Notes: generated by a model from the letters alone, not told the origin. A stretch of 64,000 bases of DNA from Flammula alnicola (GCA_015499995.1 JADNRV010000015.1:1-64000), one strand, 5' to 3'; counted from the first letter of the stretch, positions 1-11,900 are shown. Program-made: numbers and translations.

Positions 1-440
<440 letters not shown>

Positions 441-444
441 CCGA

Positions 445-846
445 GTTTCAAGTTTCAGCAACTTCACATTTCTCAATAAAGGCAGTCATAATTGACAAAT
501 GTTCCACAATGCAGAGGAAGGGAATATAGCTCGAGGTCATTTGCAACTCGCCATCAGACGAGAGGTTGGTGTGGCTCCACGACGCCCGGTCGAATCCCAC
601 CGAAAATATTTGCTTCGCCAAACTGCAAATAACCACTAACGGGACGTCGTGGAGCGAGGATGCTACGTAGAATGAGGATCTGACCTAGTGTCGAGGCAGT
701 GCGTCGCGACTGCGACTGACATGACATTGTGTGAGAATCCCCCAGTATCTGATTGACAGAAACACAGCCATGCACCAAGCATACTTAGCCCTCGCCGCCA
801 CCTGAGAGGACGTCGAACACTCCGCAATCCACTCAACTACGCTGCA
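445..846 (+). promoter_or_regulatory. Upstream region of membrane gene copy 1
   Basis: No gene is evident. The last 270 bases are shared with the upstream regions of the other membrane-protein copies: the block around 580-640 recurs at 34640-34690, and the block 690-785 recurs at 27645-27730. A short element, GACAGAAACACAGCC (about 753-767), is kept in front of nearly all family members and may be a promoter element. Confidence 0.5.
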
Positions 847-2357
847 ATGTTCGTCCTCTTCCTTCTTCTTTCCTGCATCCGCACTCTGCATGGCGTACCC
901 GTCTCACCTTCAACAACTCCAGCAATCGAATATACGACCCTTGCGCTCCGCGACACAGCTGGATGCCTCCATAGCCGAACGGGGTGGGACATATCGTGGA
1001 GCTGCATCATAACGATATTTGCATGCACCTGGTCCGCTGTGCATCCAAATATCCCAGGTCCAAGGGATTCAGGCTGGACATGCTTTAAGCGCCGAGTCGT
1101 AACAATGTTTTATGCAATGGTTGCGCCTGAGTTGATGGCTTTCTGGGCGATGAGGCAGTATTCTGGGGCAAGGAAGATTATGAGGGACTATAACGAGCAT
1201 ATCGCGAAAGGTAAGTTTCTTGATTGTAGGAAATGGAGCCAACAAAGACTTACAGCTAGACAGCAACACCACCGACACTTTCAACATTTGAGAGTATGAG
1301 GCAAGGTGTGAGGGAGTGGTTTAAAGGACCGCTGGTGGTGAAGCAAGGGCCAGAAGCAGAACGGCCGTGGACGATTACACACGGGTTCTTTGTCCAGATG
1401 GGTGGTTTCCTGCTCTGCAAGGGTGGAAGGCCCATACGAACGGTCAATTACAAGGACTTGGAGAAGCTGATCAAGACTGGGGCCATCGAGATACCAATGA
1501 TTAACGAACTCGACATCCAGGATCGAAGCAAGGGCGACTTTATCTCGAAAGGGATTGTTGTCCTTCAAACGACATGGTTCATTATCCAATGCGCAACGCG
1601 ATGGGCAGAGAAGCTCCCCTTGACAGAGCTCGAGGTCGTTACACTTGCTTTCGCAGTGCTCAATGGGATTATATATGGAGTATGGTGGTACAAACCACAG
1701 AATGTAGGGGTGGCTGTATGCATCGAGGAGAAGAAAGTCGGGACTGAGGGGGATGCGGATGCTGTAGGGTCGGAGACAGAGGCGATGATACCAAAAGTGG
1801 GCTGGCTGCGAAGACAGCTGAAGCAAGGCTTTGAAGATGTCGGCGCTGGAGACTCGTTGATTTGCTGGCTCCCGTATCTTTGGGTCGTAATGCCTTTGCG
1901 ACTTGTTGAGAGTGTGCTTCGCCCTCTCGACAAGATGACTAGCAATGACAAGATGCCATATGGTGCACTGCGTGTTCCGATGTTCTATGCAGAAATGTTC
2001 GATAACGGGCGTGTACGCCGTGTAGTGGTGACTGCGTCACTTGCAATTGCCATTCTGTTTGGGTCGATGCACCTGATCGCATGGTCATTCGCCTTTCCGT
2101 CGCGCACAGAGCAGCTTCTCTGGCGCATCTCCACCCTCGTCATCATCGCCGAGCCTGCTTTGTTTGCCCTGGCAGTTCTTCTTGATAACTTTGACGTTGA
2201 TAAGTTGGCGTGGCTAGGCTTGCCTGCCGCCCTTGGCCTGCCTCTCTACATCATCGCTCGCATCTTCCTGGTCACCGAGGCCTTCCTTTCTCTCCGCGCC
2301 CTGCCACAAGCCGCCTACCAGTCTATCAAATGGACTTCAGTTATCCCCCACTTGTAG
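847..2357 (+). CDS. Multipass membrane protein of unknown function, family copy 1
   Basis: Two exons, 847-1210 and 1264-2357, join across a 53-bp GT/AG intron to give about 485 residues. The N-terminus is a hydrophobic signal or anchor (MFVLFLLLSCIRTLHG). A second hydrophobic stretch follows (SWSCIITIFACTW) and leads into the family signature AVHPNIPGPRDSGWTCF. Exon 2 begins ATPPTLSTFE, then carries the signature WTITHGFFVQMGGF near its start, and has about five further membrane segments ending in IARIFLVTEAFLSLRALP. The window holds six such genes, so this is a local expansion. I recognise it only as the kind of large uncharacterised family seen in mushrooms; no catalytic motif is visible. 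The transposon at 2500 is inserted 143 bp after its stop codon. Confidence 0.85.
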
Positions 2358-2499
2358 TTAGTTTTCAAGTTAGTACTTCAATAGTGATTTGCTGGCCATC
2401 CAATCAATCAAAATTGATATTGAGGACGCTTGTTTCTACACGATACAGAATATGTGAATGGGTATTACAGCAAACGAAGGCAAGCATGAAAACATCAAT

Positions 2500-2590
2500 A
2501 GAGAGTTTGCGCACGCCGCACGGCCACCAGTGGCTTAGTCAGCCACCTGGTGGCCGTTTCCAGCTTGCGCAAACCGGTGGCTCGACTTCG
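2500..2590 (+). repeat. Left terminal inverted repeat and subterminal palindromic block
   Basis: The first 15 bases match the right end exactly in inverted orientation. Farther in, GCCACCAG (about 2522-2529), CACCTGGTGGCC and TTGCGCAAACCGGTGGCT (about 2562-2579) match similar blocks of the right end in the same order. This part forms nested palindromes of GCCACCAG and CTGGTGGC around TTGCGCAA and is a likely transposase-binding region. Confidence 0.8.
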
Positions 2591-3270
2591 TGAATAGAAA
2601 CCCACAACGCGTTATATCTTCACATAAAACAAGTCTTTACTTCATGCATTGCAAATGAGGCAAAGGACATATCACATGTATTCTTCCTGAAAAAAAAAGA
2701 ATTATGATTTTTTCCTTATGATATTTCCAAATTTGGAAATTGAGAATTTCAAAATATCAAAATGGTGCGTGAAGCATACATGTATGATACATTCAATACG
2801 GTCAATTTTCCATGTGAGAACAGGTCGATCGGATCCTTGTGTGAGCTTACAGCCTCGAATTACTGCGAGTTCCAACTATTTACGTTCCAAAATGGGATTC
2901 TACCATTTGTAATCTGTGACCGAGCACAGGACGACAATCTCTGAATGTAGCACATTTGCCATGTCTTGACTGAACCCAACTTAGCGAGTTATACCAGCTA
3001 CCAACCTACCATGAACATGAGTGAACAAAGCATTTTTGTAACTATTAATCTAAATGTTAGATGGATCTAACCAAACCCTCTTATAATCTTATTTGATACA
3101 CCAAACGAAGCATCTACCACTTGATCTCCTTGTCAAGCTGAGGATGACCTTTGAGAAAGCAACTCATATCTTGGAAGGAAGCATTATATCACTGCCAATC
3201 AGGCCAATTCCTTAGTCTGGACTGAACCGGGTTTCAAGTACAAACTGGGCCCAGAATATCTGATATCTTA

Positions 3271-3500
3271 AAGTCTTGACTAAGTACGCACTTATGTTCT
3301 GATCAAGCCACTGAATTTTAACCCTGAAGTTCTAACTGAACACTGCTTAGTCTTGATCAAGCAACAATTCTGTCCTAACCTAGAGTCTTAACTAAGTACA
3401 CACTTATGCTCTGATCAAGCCACTGAATTTTAACCCTAAAGTCCTAACTGAACACTGCTTAGTCGACTCCTGATCAAGCACACCATTCTGTCCTAACCAA
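3271..3500. repeat. Two direct repeats of about 110 bp in the left subterminal region
   Basis: A unit starting near 3271 (taagtacgcacttatg, gatcaagccactgaattt, aacactgcttagtc, ttctgtcctaacc) is repeated from about 3385 with few changes. A weaker third echo containing cttagtcttgaccaagca lies near 3570-3590. The surrounding stretch 2591-3760 shows no convincing gene; it holds only short open frames and this AT-rich repeat. Confidence 0.7.
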
Positions 3501-3761
3501 GCCCACAAATTTGAATGCTTCAAGTATTGATGCAGCCACCTAATCCACCTTAATTGAACACTTACTTAGTCTTGACCAAGCATGCTGCCGCATGCGATTT
3601 TGTTCTGGCCAGACTTAAGTCATTTATTTGATTATGTCCCACAGCACCTGGGCTCACAAGATTTTGCAGAAACATTAGTATCTCTCAATACAGGATGAAT
3701 AGTTTATTTAGATGATTTGAAGGAGAAGAGCGGCTGTCAAGACTAACTTATTTAGATACAT

Positions 3762-6700
3762 TTACTTTGCAATGTGACGAGCACTTCTTCTGGGCTCTGG
3801 TTTCTTCAACTGCACCGGCAATACAAGCTCCTCCATTTCAGGCTCACTATCTGAAACAACACTTCCTTCAGGAATAGATGTCAGCGGTGAAGAAGGCATC
3901 TGCAAATCAGCCTATAATGCATAAGCCTATGGATGGATCAGTTTTAAGTAATTAGACTCACTGTGACTGTGTTTGGCAAGTCTTTATCTGCGAGTGGGGT
4001 AGGCAACACAAGGGTCAGTTTAGAAGGCTCTTGGCCTATTCCCTTGACCCCACTGTTGTCCTTGTTTACTGTACATAGATTTTGAGAAAGAAATTAATTG
4101 AAATAAAGTTTTCACTTGCCTGAATTCCCTGTTAATGGGGTTGGATTAATTGAACATTCTAAAAAGAACTTTCTTGCAATGTATCTTCGAATATTTGGCA
4201 TATTTGATGAATCACATATAAGTCTCTTGTCGTCGATGGATGTGGTTGGAAACTTGTTTACACCTCCAAAATGAAGGATGTGGTAGATGAAAAGCATAAC
4301 GAATATGCCACAGTCTGTCCCATTATCTTGAGTCGGCATAACATGCTGAATTTTGGATGGTTAGTATCAAATGTGATGACTGAAGCTGTCATCACCAACC
4401 TTTGAGTACCCTGCTGTAAAAAAATTCCAGTCTGAAAAGCGAAATTTTTGACCATGACTTCTAGCTTCCCGCTGCAGCCATGCTATAAGAATCTAATGTT
4501 CGAGGAGTTATATCAAATCAACTTTGAAAATAGCTGAAATTCAAAACAAATACCTGGATAATGTCTGCACCTACGGAATCATCCCATTGTTGTGCAGTTG
4601 AATTGATTTTTTGTGTAGCCTGCCAACTGTCATATAGCTTGATAGTGCGTTCTGAGAAATTGATAACGGCAAGAAGCCAATGCAACTCTTCAGGTTTGTT
4701 AATTGGGATAAATATGAGATAGCAATTCAGAATATCCCCCTCAAATCAGATAAAGATAAGCATCTGATCATAAACAATTATGTGCAGAATAGCATGCTTA
4801 CTGGTCCCAAAGATCTTTTTGCAGCGTTCCAGAGTTTATCGTTTGTCTCTTGGTCCCCGTCCTGAGACTGCGCCCATAGAGACACTTGGTGAAAGAAGAA
4901 GGTCGACGTAATATGAAATGATGTAGTCTTCGATGAATCACCATGGCCATATATCTTCAACATAACTTGCCTCCACATATTGATCAGCTCATCGTTTACA
5001 AAGCATCCAGGAAGCAAACGGAGTAAATCTTCTGCCTTTAGCTGCTCACGACCAAGAAACAGAGACTGAGAGCTCTCTTTCAAAATATCAAATTCAGGCT
5101 ATGTTGTCAATAGAATAATCAGTATAATACATTTTTCACGGAACATATGGCTCACAATATCAAAAAAGCTTGGCTTTTTCATAGGCAACTTGAACTGAGA
5201 GTGTCCTACTGCCATAGAGTCTGATTTCAATGGTGTTGCGACTTTGACAGGATCTATATTCCCAGTAGGATGTCTTGAAATCCAGTCAGGCCGGCGAGCG
5301 ACAATCTGTAGTGATATAGTGTGATTGAAAATGCAGTTTAAACCCAAGAAATGATTGATCAGACTCACTGTGTTCATTCCGTCCAGATCCTCGAAGCCAT
5401 TCCATGCAGAAAAATTTGCAAGAAACGGCTGCAATACAACCTTCTGAAGGCCGCCCTCATCTGATCTAAAAGAAATCCAGATCTTCTTCCAGTAATCCTT
5501 GATAGCAGAGAGCCCAATAGCCTTCAGCTCTTTCTGTGTGTTGCCTTCTATTTCCAAACCGCAAACAAGGAGAAGGGCAAATGTTATGGCCCAGAAACCA
5601 CATGAATGGCCATCTTCTTGGACATCTATGGTGCGTACATCATAATTTCTGACAGGACCAGGGCTTGGCTATCAATAAGAAGCTAGTTTAGTATCCAACG
5701 TAGCTCAAAAGCACCGTAGATTCATACCATAATATCGCCGCGAAGTGGATTGAAGAATTGAGCAATAAGCGACAGATTCTGAATGTCAAACCTGCGTCCA
5801 TGCTTCCTAAGCGGCTCGTAGACAACCAGGTCTTGCTGGATGTGCATCTGTCGATAGCATTTGCGAAACAGAAGCCAATGATTCGCAGAAGCACTATGAT
5901 GGAAAATGAGACAGTCGTTCATTGATCGCGCTCGACTATAGGTCCAGGACCGGCCGATAAGTGAATCTTGTGAGAAAAAAGGCTATTATGGATTAACAAT
6001 ATCAGTGAAAAAAATCGGGAGAACAAAAAATGAGATCTTCAATTACCTTTCCTGAGTGGTCTGTTGGTGGTGTATCAGACAATGTCCAGTCAACATCTTT
6101 CAGCAGCGATGCAGGCTGCGCATACGTGTCTGCAATAACCAAAGTGTGGCCCCCAATTCCGGCGTTCAGATAGTTGAGTATGTCAACGACTGCGCCTATT
6201 TCGTCTTGGCGGAGCATATGAGATCCTTCCCACCGATCAAAACTCAACAATTCCATTTCTATTTCTTCATTTCGGGCAATTTGAAGGGCAGCTGGATCAT
6301 CGACAGGAAAGAGTATCGTTTTCTGCAAATAGGATGCATATGAGATTAGCCAATGATTCGAACAAGCATGCCATAGGACTTTACTAATGCTTCTAGATCC
6401 ACTTCTTTGAGAGTCGGAGGGGCGAAACCAAGATGCGGGTCCACTTTTTGCGGTGAGAAGTTGATAGGTTTTTTGGAAGGTGTCACTGGATAAGATGTTT
6501 TCAGGGCTGGGAGTAAGGACAGATGTGGCTTTGGTTTTGGTCCTGTCTTTTTCTTAAACAAAACAGGTTGTCCAATGCCTGTCAGGGCAGAAAGATTTGT
6601 CGCTGATCGTCCAGAATGTAATGGGGCTGTCTTTGGTGGCCGGCCACTGCTAACTACTTAAATAATGAAAGTCAGATGCTTGGGAGAAATGCAGAGCTAA

Positions 6701-7244
6701 CGATGTAGCAGAGAACTACGCTCACCAGCTGCTTTAACATTGTCGCCCTGTTCTTTGGTGTCCAAGTCATCCTTCTTCGCCTTCTTCGTCTTAGTATTTT
6801 TTGCACTCTCCTCCACTTCCATAGGTAGGCCTTCGAAAAAGCTCTCAAGCTCCTTTTCAACAGCACCATCTGAGCGTGCTTGCTCTCGTCTTCCGCCTCG
6901 CCCCTCCTTCTTTGGATTGAGGCTGACACCTTTAGCATCTCTGCCTCGAACAATCCGCACTGTTTCAATTTCTGCATTTTTATTCCCATTTTCAGCTAGA
7001 GCCAAAAGAGCTTTCATTCAAGCAATTACTGACCTAGATAATTCTCGACACAGCCAAAGTCGCGTTGCATCCTTGCAGCAAGAATGTGCATGCAAGCCTT
7101 GCCAGTTTGCGAGAAGAAGTGGCAGTTGCACACAAGGGATCCATCGCCTTCTTCAATAACCACAGAGTACGTCAGTTTTGAGTTGGAAGACATGAAAGAT
7201 TGTTTTCTGAGCTTAGATTGTCGATGAATAAGAAGAGGAAACAA
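3762..7244 (-). CDS. Transposon protein, C-terminal half: SWIM zinc finger plus two Ulp1-like (C48) protease modules
   Basis: Reading the minus strand from 7244, a SWIM zinc finger (CNC, nine residues, CMH; DNA about 7080-7130) is followed by a basic, charged linker and an AT-hook-like KKKTGPKPKP near 6550. A first C48-like module follows: ANHWLLF (about 5880), LVVYEPL, then VQEDGHSCGFWA (about 5600), the classic His...acid...Gln/Glu-Asp...Cys-Gly order. A second complete C48 module runs from about 5083 to 4112: CFVNDELINMW, HWLLAVINF (about 4660), LYDSW and QDNGTDCGIFV (about 4310) with the catalytic cysteine. The chain ends in a basic tail, RRSARHIAK, with its stop at 3762-3764. About ten short introns are needed. 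I infer that it was originally one protein with the transposase core at 11901-15011. In the first module Glu replaces the usual Asp. Confidence 0.75.
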
Positions 7245-7556
7245 GAATTTGATTTACACCAGATAGGTAAGCAGTACCATAACCAACAGCAAGTTGAATT
7301 TCGTATTACAGTGCCCCAGGGGCCAGATAAGGGTTTTTCTCAAGACAGAGTAGCGCGTGATCACAGATGGCCGCGTTCGACGACAGCCTGTTCCCCACCT
7401 TCAACACATTGCAGCCACGGCTTGAAGTATCTGACGCGTAATGCGGTTCCATCCCTGTTGATGGTCCTTTTTCCTTTGGCGGCAATTGCACGGATGATGT
7501 CTACTCGGCGCGTAATGGGATTGGCTTTGACCTCTGTCGCATGAACTCCAAGACAA
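7245..7556 (-). other. Junction segment between the SWIM exon and the repeat array
   Basis: On the minus strand this contains coding-like text (VDIIRAIAAKGKRTINRDG, then TALRVRYFKPWLQCVEGG, DNA about 7390-7500) that stops without joining the SWIM exon in frame. I do not recognise the text. It may be a remnant of a transposase exon or of another gene cut off by the array. Confidence 0.3.
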
Positions 7557-8570
7557 GACCGATATCTACTGGGAATAAGCTGGCTCCATTTGGTTTGCAT
7601 CTGGGTACAGGCTATGTACAGACTTGCCCACCTAAATTGTGGGCTCAGTTGGTACATCTGTAATATAGATAACAATAGATACATTAGCACTCCGCTCTGG
7701 CAAGGAAATACAGGCTCCATACCGACTTGCCTGCGTAAATTGTGGGCTCGGTTGGCACATCTGTAACACAGATATCAATGGGTACGTTAGCACTCGACTC
7801 TGGCAAGGAAATACAGCCACATACAGACTTGCCTACCGAAATCGTGGGCTCGGTTTGTACATCTGTAACACACATATCAATGGGTACATTAGCACTCGAC
7901 TCCGGAAGGAAATACAGCTACGTACAAACTTGCCTGCTTAAATCGTGGGCTCGGTTGGCACATCTGTAACACAGATATCAATGGGTACGTTAGCACTCGA
8001 CTCTGGCAAGGAAATACAGGCTACGTACAGACTTGCCTACCGAAATCGTGGGCTCGGTTTGTACATCGGTAACACACACATCAATGGGTACGTTAGCACT
8101 CGACTCCGGAAGGAAATACAGCTACGTACAGACTTGCCTATTTAAATCGTGGGCTCGGTTTGTACATCTGTAACACAGATATCAATGGGTACGTTAGCAC
8201 TCGACTCTGGAAGGAAATACAGCTACGTACAGACTTGCCTGCCTAAATCGTGGGCTCGGTTGGTATGTCTGTAACACAGATATCAATGGATACATTAGCA
8301 CTCAACTCTGGCAAGGAAATACAGGCTACGTACAGACTTGCCTACCGAAATCGTGGGCTCGGTTTGTACATCTGTAACACACATATCAATGGGTACATTA
8401 GCACTCAACTCTGGCAAGGAAATACAGGCTACGTACAGACTTGCCTACCGAAATCGTGGGCTCGGTTGGTACATCTGTAACATAGACATCAATGGGTACA
8501 TTAGCAGTCAAATCACTCAAGGAAATATAGTTAAGTACAGACTTGCCTGCCTAGAAATCTATGTTCCGTT
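7557..8570. repeat. Tandem array of about ten 102-bp repeats
   Basis: The phrases acagacttgcct, gggctcggt, catctgtaacac and atcaatgggtac recur in fixed order with a period of about 102 bases. The first copies of acagacttgcc lie near 7618 and 7824 and the last near 8539. Neighbouring copies differ by a few per cent, and two forms (gttggcacatc and gtttgtacatc) tend to alternate. Short open frames across the array are artefacts of the repeat period. A single diverged copy with the same downstream flank lies at 15361-15510 near the right end of the element. Confidence 0.9.
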
Positions 8571-8659
8571 CTCTCCTGAGCTGGACTTGCCAGTTCCAGC
8601 AAATGTTCAACATCATGTCATACTTCGGGTATCTGACCCGTCGTAATTATACAATTCAC

Positions 8660-9700
8660 AGATTTGCTACAGTATGAGTATCGTAGAACCCATAGACTTA
8701 CACAGCATGATCCTGCCATGGAAGTTTCTCGACGAACGCAGCCAGAGCATCACTGCTATGCTCTGGGCTGCCGATTCCTGACCCACGGCATCCGTGTCCT
8801 GTTCCTTCTCGTTGGAGTTGACGATGCCGCCCTCGTCGTCGTCCTCATCCTCGATGTCCACGTCCACGTCCGGCGTTTTGCGAGGAACCTCAAGAGGCGA
8901 TATAGGCCGACGCGGGGTGGAGCTAGAGGCGACGAGCACGGGCACGGGCACTGGGGCCTCTGGCGTGGGGGGCGGCGACAGGTTGGCGAGGTCCATGGGC
9001 GAGTTCGATCTTGAGGGTGTTGTTAGCCTTGATCTGGAGTGAGGTGGAGAGCGCGAGAATAAGCAGACCTGGATCGCGACGTCGAGCGCGAGGTTGCCCT
9101 TGGCCTCGAACCCGTGCGCCTGGCCGTATCGTTGTCCTTATCCTTCCTATCCGCGTTGTCCTTGTCCACATCCTGCACTCTCTGCGCCCGCTCATCCGAA
9201 ACACCGGCCGCAGCTTCAGCATCCCCCAAACTCGAACCAGCAGCTGAGCCCATGGCAGAGGCACCGCCCAAGAAGAACGCCGACATCTGTGAGAGATGCG
9301 ACAGCGGGCGCTCCACGAGGTCCGTCGTGGACGGGACGAATGGGAGGCGACTGCCATCCGCCATCTGCGACTCCGCTGCAGCCCTGTGCTCCATCTGGCC
9401 CTCGTCGGTGACCCCGGTGTGCTCCTCCATCCGCTGAATTGCGAGCGCATGCTGGCCTTTAATCGTCGTCGTCGTGAGCTGAAGCCGAGGCGTTGCTGTC
9501 CGTGTCTTCATCCCCGGGTTGCAGTGCCTGTAGACGCGGCATCGAACGTCGGTTGTCGTGGTTTGCATACTCGTCGTCGTGGCGGTATATCAAGCGCCGT
9601 TGTCGGCCTTGGTTTCTGCGATCCGTAGCCGGCCCACATGCCTCGGAGAGCGAGGGGCACGCAGCATGGAAACGGCGGTGCGGAATCAAGCTGGAAGAGA
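8660..9700 (-). pseudogene. Unrecognised acidic/basic low-complexity gene, probably broken
   Basis: Minus-strand coding-like text starts near 9650 (SMPRLQALQPGDEDTDSNAS) and changes frame at a short ACG run near 9470. It then continues as IKGQHALAIQRMEEHTGVT, a serine/alanine-rich stretch (LSQMSAFFLGGASAMGSAAG) and an Arg/Ser-rich stretch, to about 9023. A second piece (8667-8996) is rich in Pro and Asp/Glu (DVDVDIEDEDDDEGG). The GC content is clearly higher than in the flanking transposon sequence, suggesting a captured host fragment. No domain is recognised and no function is proposed. Confidence 0.35.
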
Positions 9701-10241
9701 GGCGGAGGGTGTTGGTGGTGGTGGTTAAACGCAGACTCGACTTTGTCGTTGGACGAATGGGTTCAGACGGTCCGGACCCACCGGTGCCTCAATGCCGAGA
9801 ATGTCAACTTAGCAGTTCCAACCATTAAGCTCAAAATCTAACTCTCTGACTCAACCACACGCCCTTCCTCAACGCGAAAATTTTGGCCAGTCTTTTGTGC
9901 ATTTATTACGCCTCCCTTCTGCCTCCTAAGCGAAAAATTCGCCCCAATTCTCAAGCGGTAAGTCGGAACTGCATCTCTGATTTATTCTTTACACGAGACC
10001 AAGGGCGCTAACTTATTTTATGCCAATAGCCACCTTGTCAACTGCCTCAAGGCCGCCCCTCTAATCTCCTGAAGCTAAAAATTCAGTGAGTATTTTCATG
10101 CGACGCTTGGGTCCACTCCAGGAACCGCGTCGCCTTTATTCCATTGTTACAATCTCAGTTACTTACTTGCCTACATTTTTAAATCAGTCTCGCTTGACGT
10201 GGTTTTTGCCTCCAGCCGCCTCTTCAAATAGCACGAAAACA

Positions 10242-11858
10242 ATGCCAGTAAGTTAGAAATTAATTTGCCTGACCATTGCTTATCTGCCGCCAAATAGACG
10301 CGCTCTGGGCGCGAATACCTGCTCGAATTGCCTATTGGCAAGCCGATCTATCTTGACTCAAGCACAGATTTCTCCCAGCTCCTCTCTGCTTCAGTTGCAG
10401 AGGAGTTGGCTGGGATTCATGAAGAGGAGGGGCTTGAAGGTATTTGTTCCAACTATGCATTTATTTTGCTCATTTCTTAACCTCTTTCTGTCTACAGCTG
10501 GCCTGTCAGACACCTTACTAACAAAGGAAGAAGTCGAGGAGCTCCGCCAAAATCCACTAAAACGTGCAGCAGAGGCACTGCCTGCCGTAGATGATATTCC
10601 TCTGACCAAAAAGCAGAGTCGGCGGAATGAGCGGCGTGCCAAAAAACGCGAGCGGGATATTCAGGCGAACGGCCATGTACCCAATGCCAAAACAATCAAG
10701 AAATATGTAGGCAGCGCAAAACCTATTTCAACGCCTCTGGTTTCCAGCGAGTTGCCCGTGGCAAATGGAGCATATAATGCAACACCGGCCAAAATTTCAC
10801 CCCACCTGGCAGCCAAAGTCTGGCACGCTGATAATCTAGTCAAGGAGAAAGGGTTCAGAAAAATTGAATTTGACGGAAAGTAAGTTTTTGTAATTCCTTC
10901 TGCCTTCACCAATATTAATTAGAATTTGTGCTGCAGAAAAGATGTGCCAATCCTTGATGACGCAGACCGTATAGTTGCTGTTCTGATTTCCAAGCCAAAC
11001 GACCATACATATGAGATAGCAGCAACGAGGGCATGCAACACAATTCTTCGAGAAGGATCCATGGCTTCATTTCAGAAGCATGAAGTACAACACAAGCGCG
11101 GCAGGTTTCCAGCCATTAATGTGGGTTTGAAATACGGTGGCGGGCCTACAGAGCCAATAAAGTTGAAGAATGGGCAGCATGAGGAAATGGTCCAGAGGTT
11201 ACTTGGAGACGAGGACATCCAACGACTAGCACATCATCAGGATGGTATGTAGAGTCTTTTTTTGGCTTTTATTTGCATGGCCTCAGAGTTGATCACTATC
11301 CTTGAAGCTGCATTTGCACTTTGGAACCCTGGAGGCTATGACTACGCAAGAGAACACTTCAATGCCCTTCTTAAACGAATGCCTCATTTAGGGCCCCGCA
11401 ATTTCGCAAAATCTGTCTTTCCCAACGCAGCATTCAACTTTGGCCCTGATGTACGAACATACCTGCATCGGGATGTGTTGAACTCTCCACTACTCTGGTG
11501 TTTCATTACGGCTATGGGCAATTTTGACCCGACAAAAGGCGGCCACCTTATTTTATGGGAGCTCAAGCTCGTTATCGAATTCCCCCCAGGATCTGTCATT
11601 GCCATTCCATCTGCCACCATCACTCACTCAAACACCCCAGTTGCACCAGGAGAAATTAGAACATCTTTCACGCAATATTGCCCTGGCCCTTTGTTTCGCT
11701 ACATCGACAATGACTTCATGACTGAGGCGAAACTCAAGGAAGAAAATCCTGCCAAGTATGAAGAAGTGTGCAAGTTGAAATCTAGTCGTTGGAAAACAGG
11801 ATTAGACCTCTTCAGCACGATTGATGAACTTGTAGAGAGAGGAGGGTTGAAGTGTTGA
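10242..11858 (+). CDS. TET/JBP-like 2-oxoglutarate/Fe(II) dioxygenase carried in the transposon
   Basis: Five exons (10242-10247, 10298-10439, 10498-10879, 10937-11244, 11287-11858) join in frame to 469 residues starting MPTRSGREYLLELPIG; introns are 42-58 bp. Residues 80-200 are a basic, low-complexity linker (KKQSRRNERRAKKRERD). The C-terminal half has the double-stranded beta-helix oxygenase signature. The Fe(II) ligands would be His340 and Asp342 (TYLHRDVLN) and His393 (ATITHSN), and the 2-oxoglutarate-binding residue would be Arg404 (GEIRTSFTQY). The conserved block GNFDPTKGGHLILWELK lies between them. This pattern matches the fungal TET/JBP-type oxygenase family, whose expansion together with transposons is known in basidiomycetes; action on DNA bases is inferred from the family, not shown here. 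All catalytic residues are present and no frameshift is seen, so it may be functional. It lies antisense to, and ends 43 bp from, the broken end of the transposase. Confidence 0.8.
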
Positions 11859-11900
11859 TTCATGCACTGTCTAGTCTTAGATAGAACTCTTGGTATTTAA

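Noticed and set aside
575..605. tRNA 3' half (B-box-like ggtcgaatcccac), also at 34650
   Set aside because: No matching A box or acceptor stem could be found upstream, and the match to the B-box consensus is imperfect.
7557..8570. CRISPR-like or minisatellite-coded repeat protein
   Set aside because: Repeats are head-to-tail without unique spacers, the host is a eukaryote, and the open frames in different copies are not in one frame; a tandem DNA repeat is the simple explanation.
9011..9437. Several plus-strand open frames in the GC-rich block
   Set aside because: They are mirror frames of minus-strand coding-like text and have the composition expected of antisense frames in GC-rich DNA.
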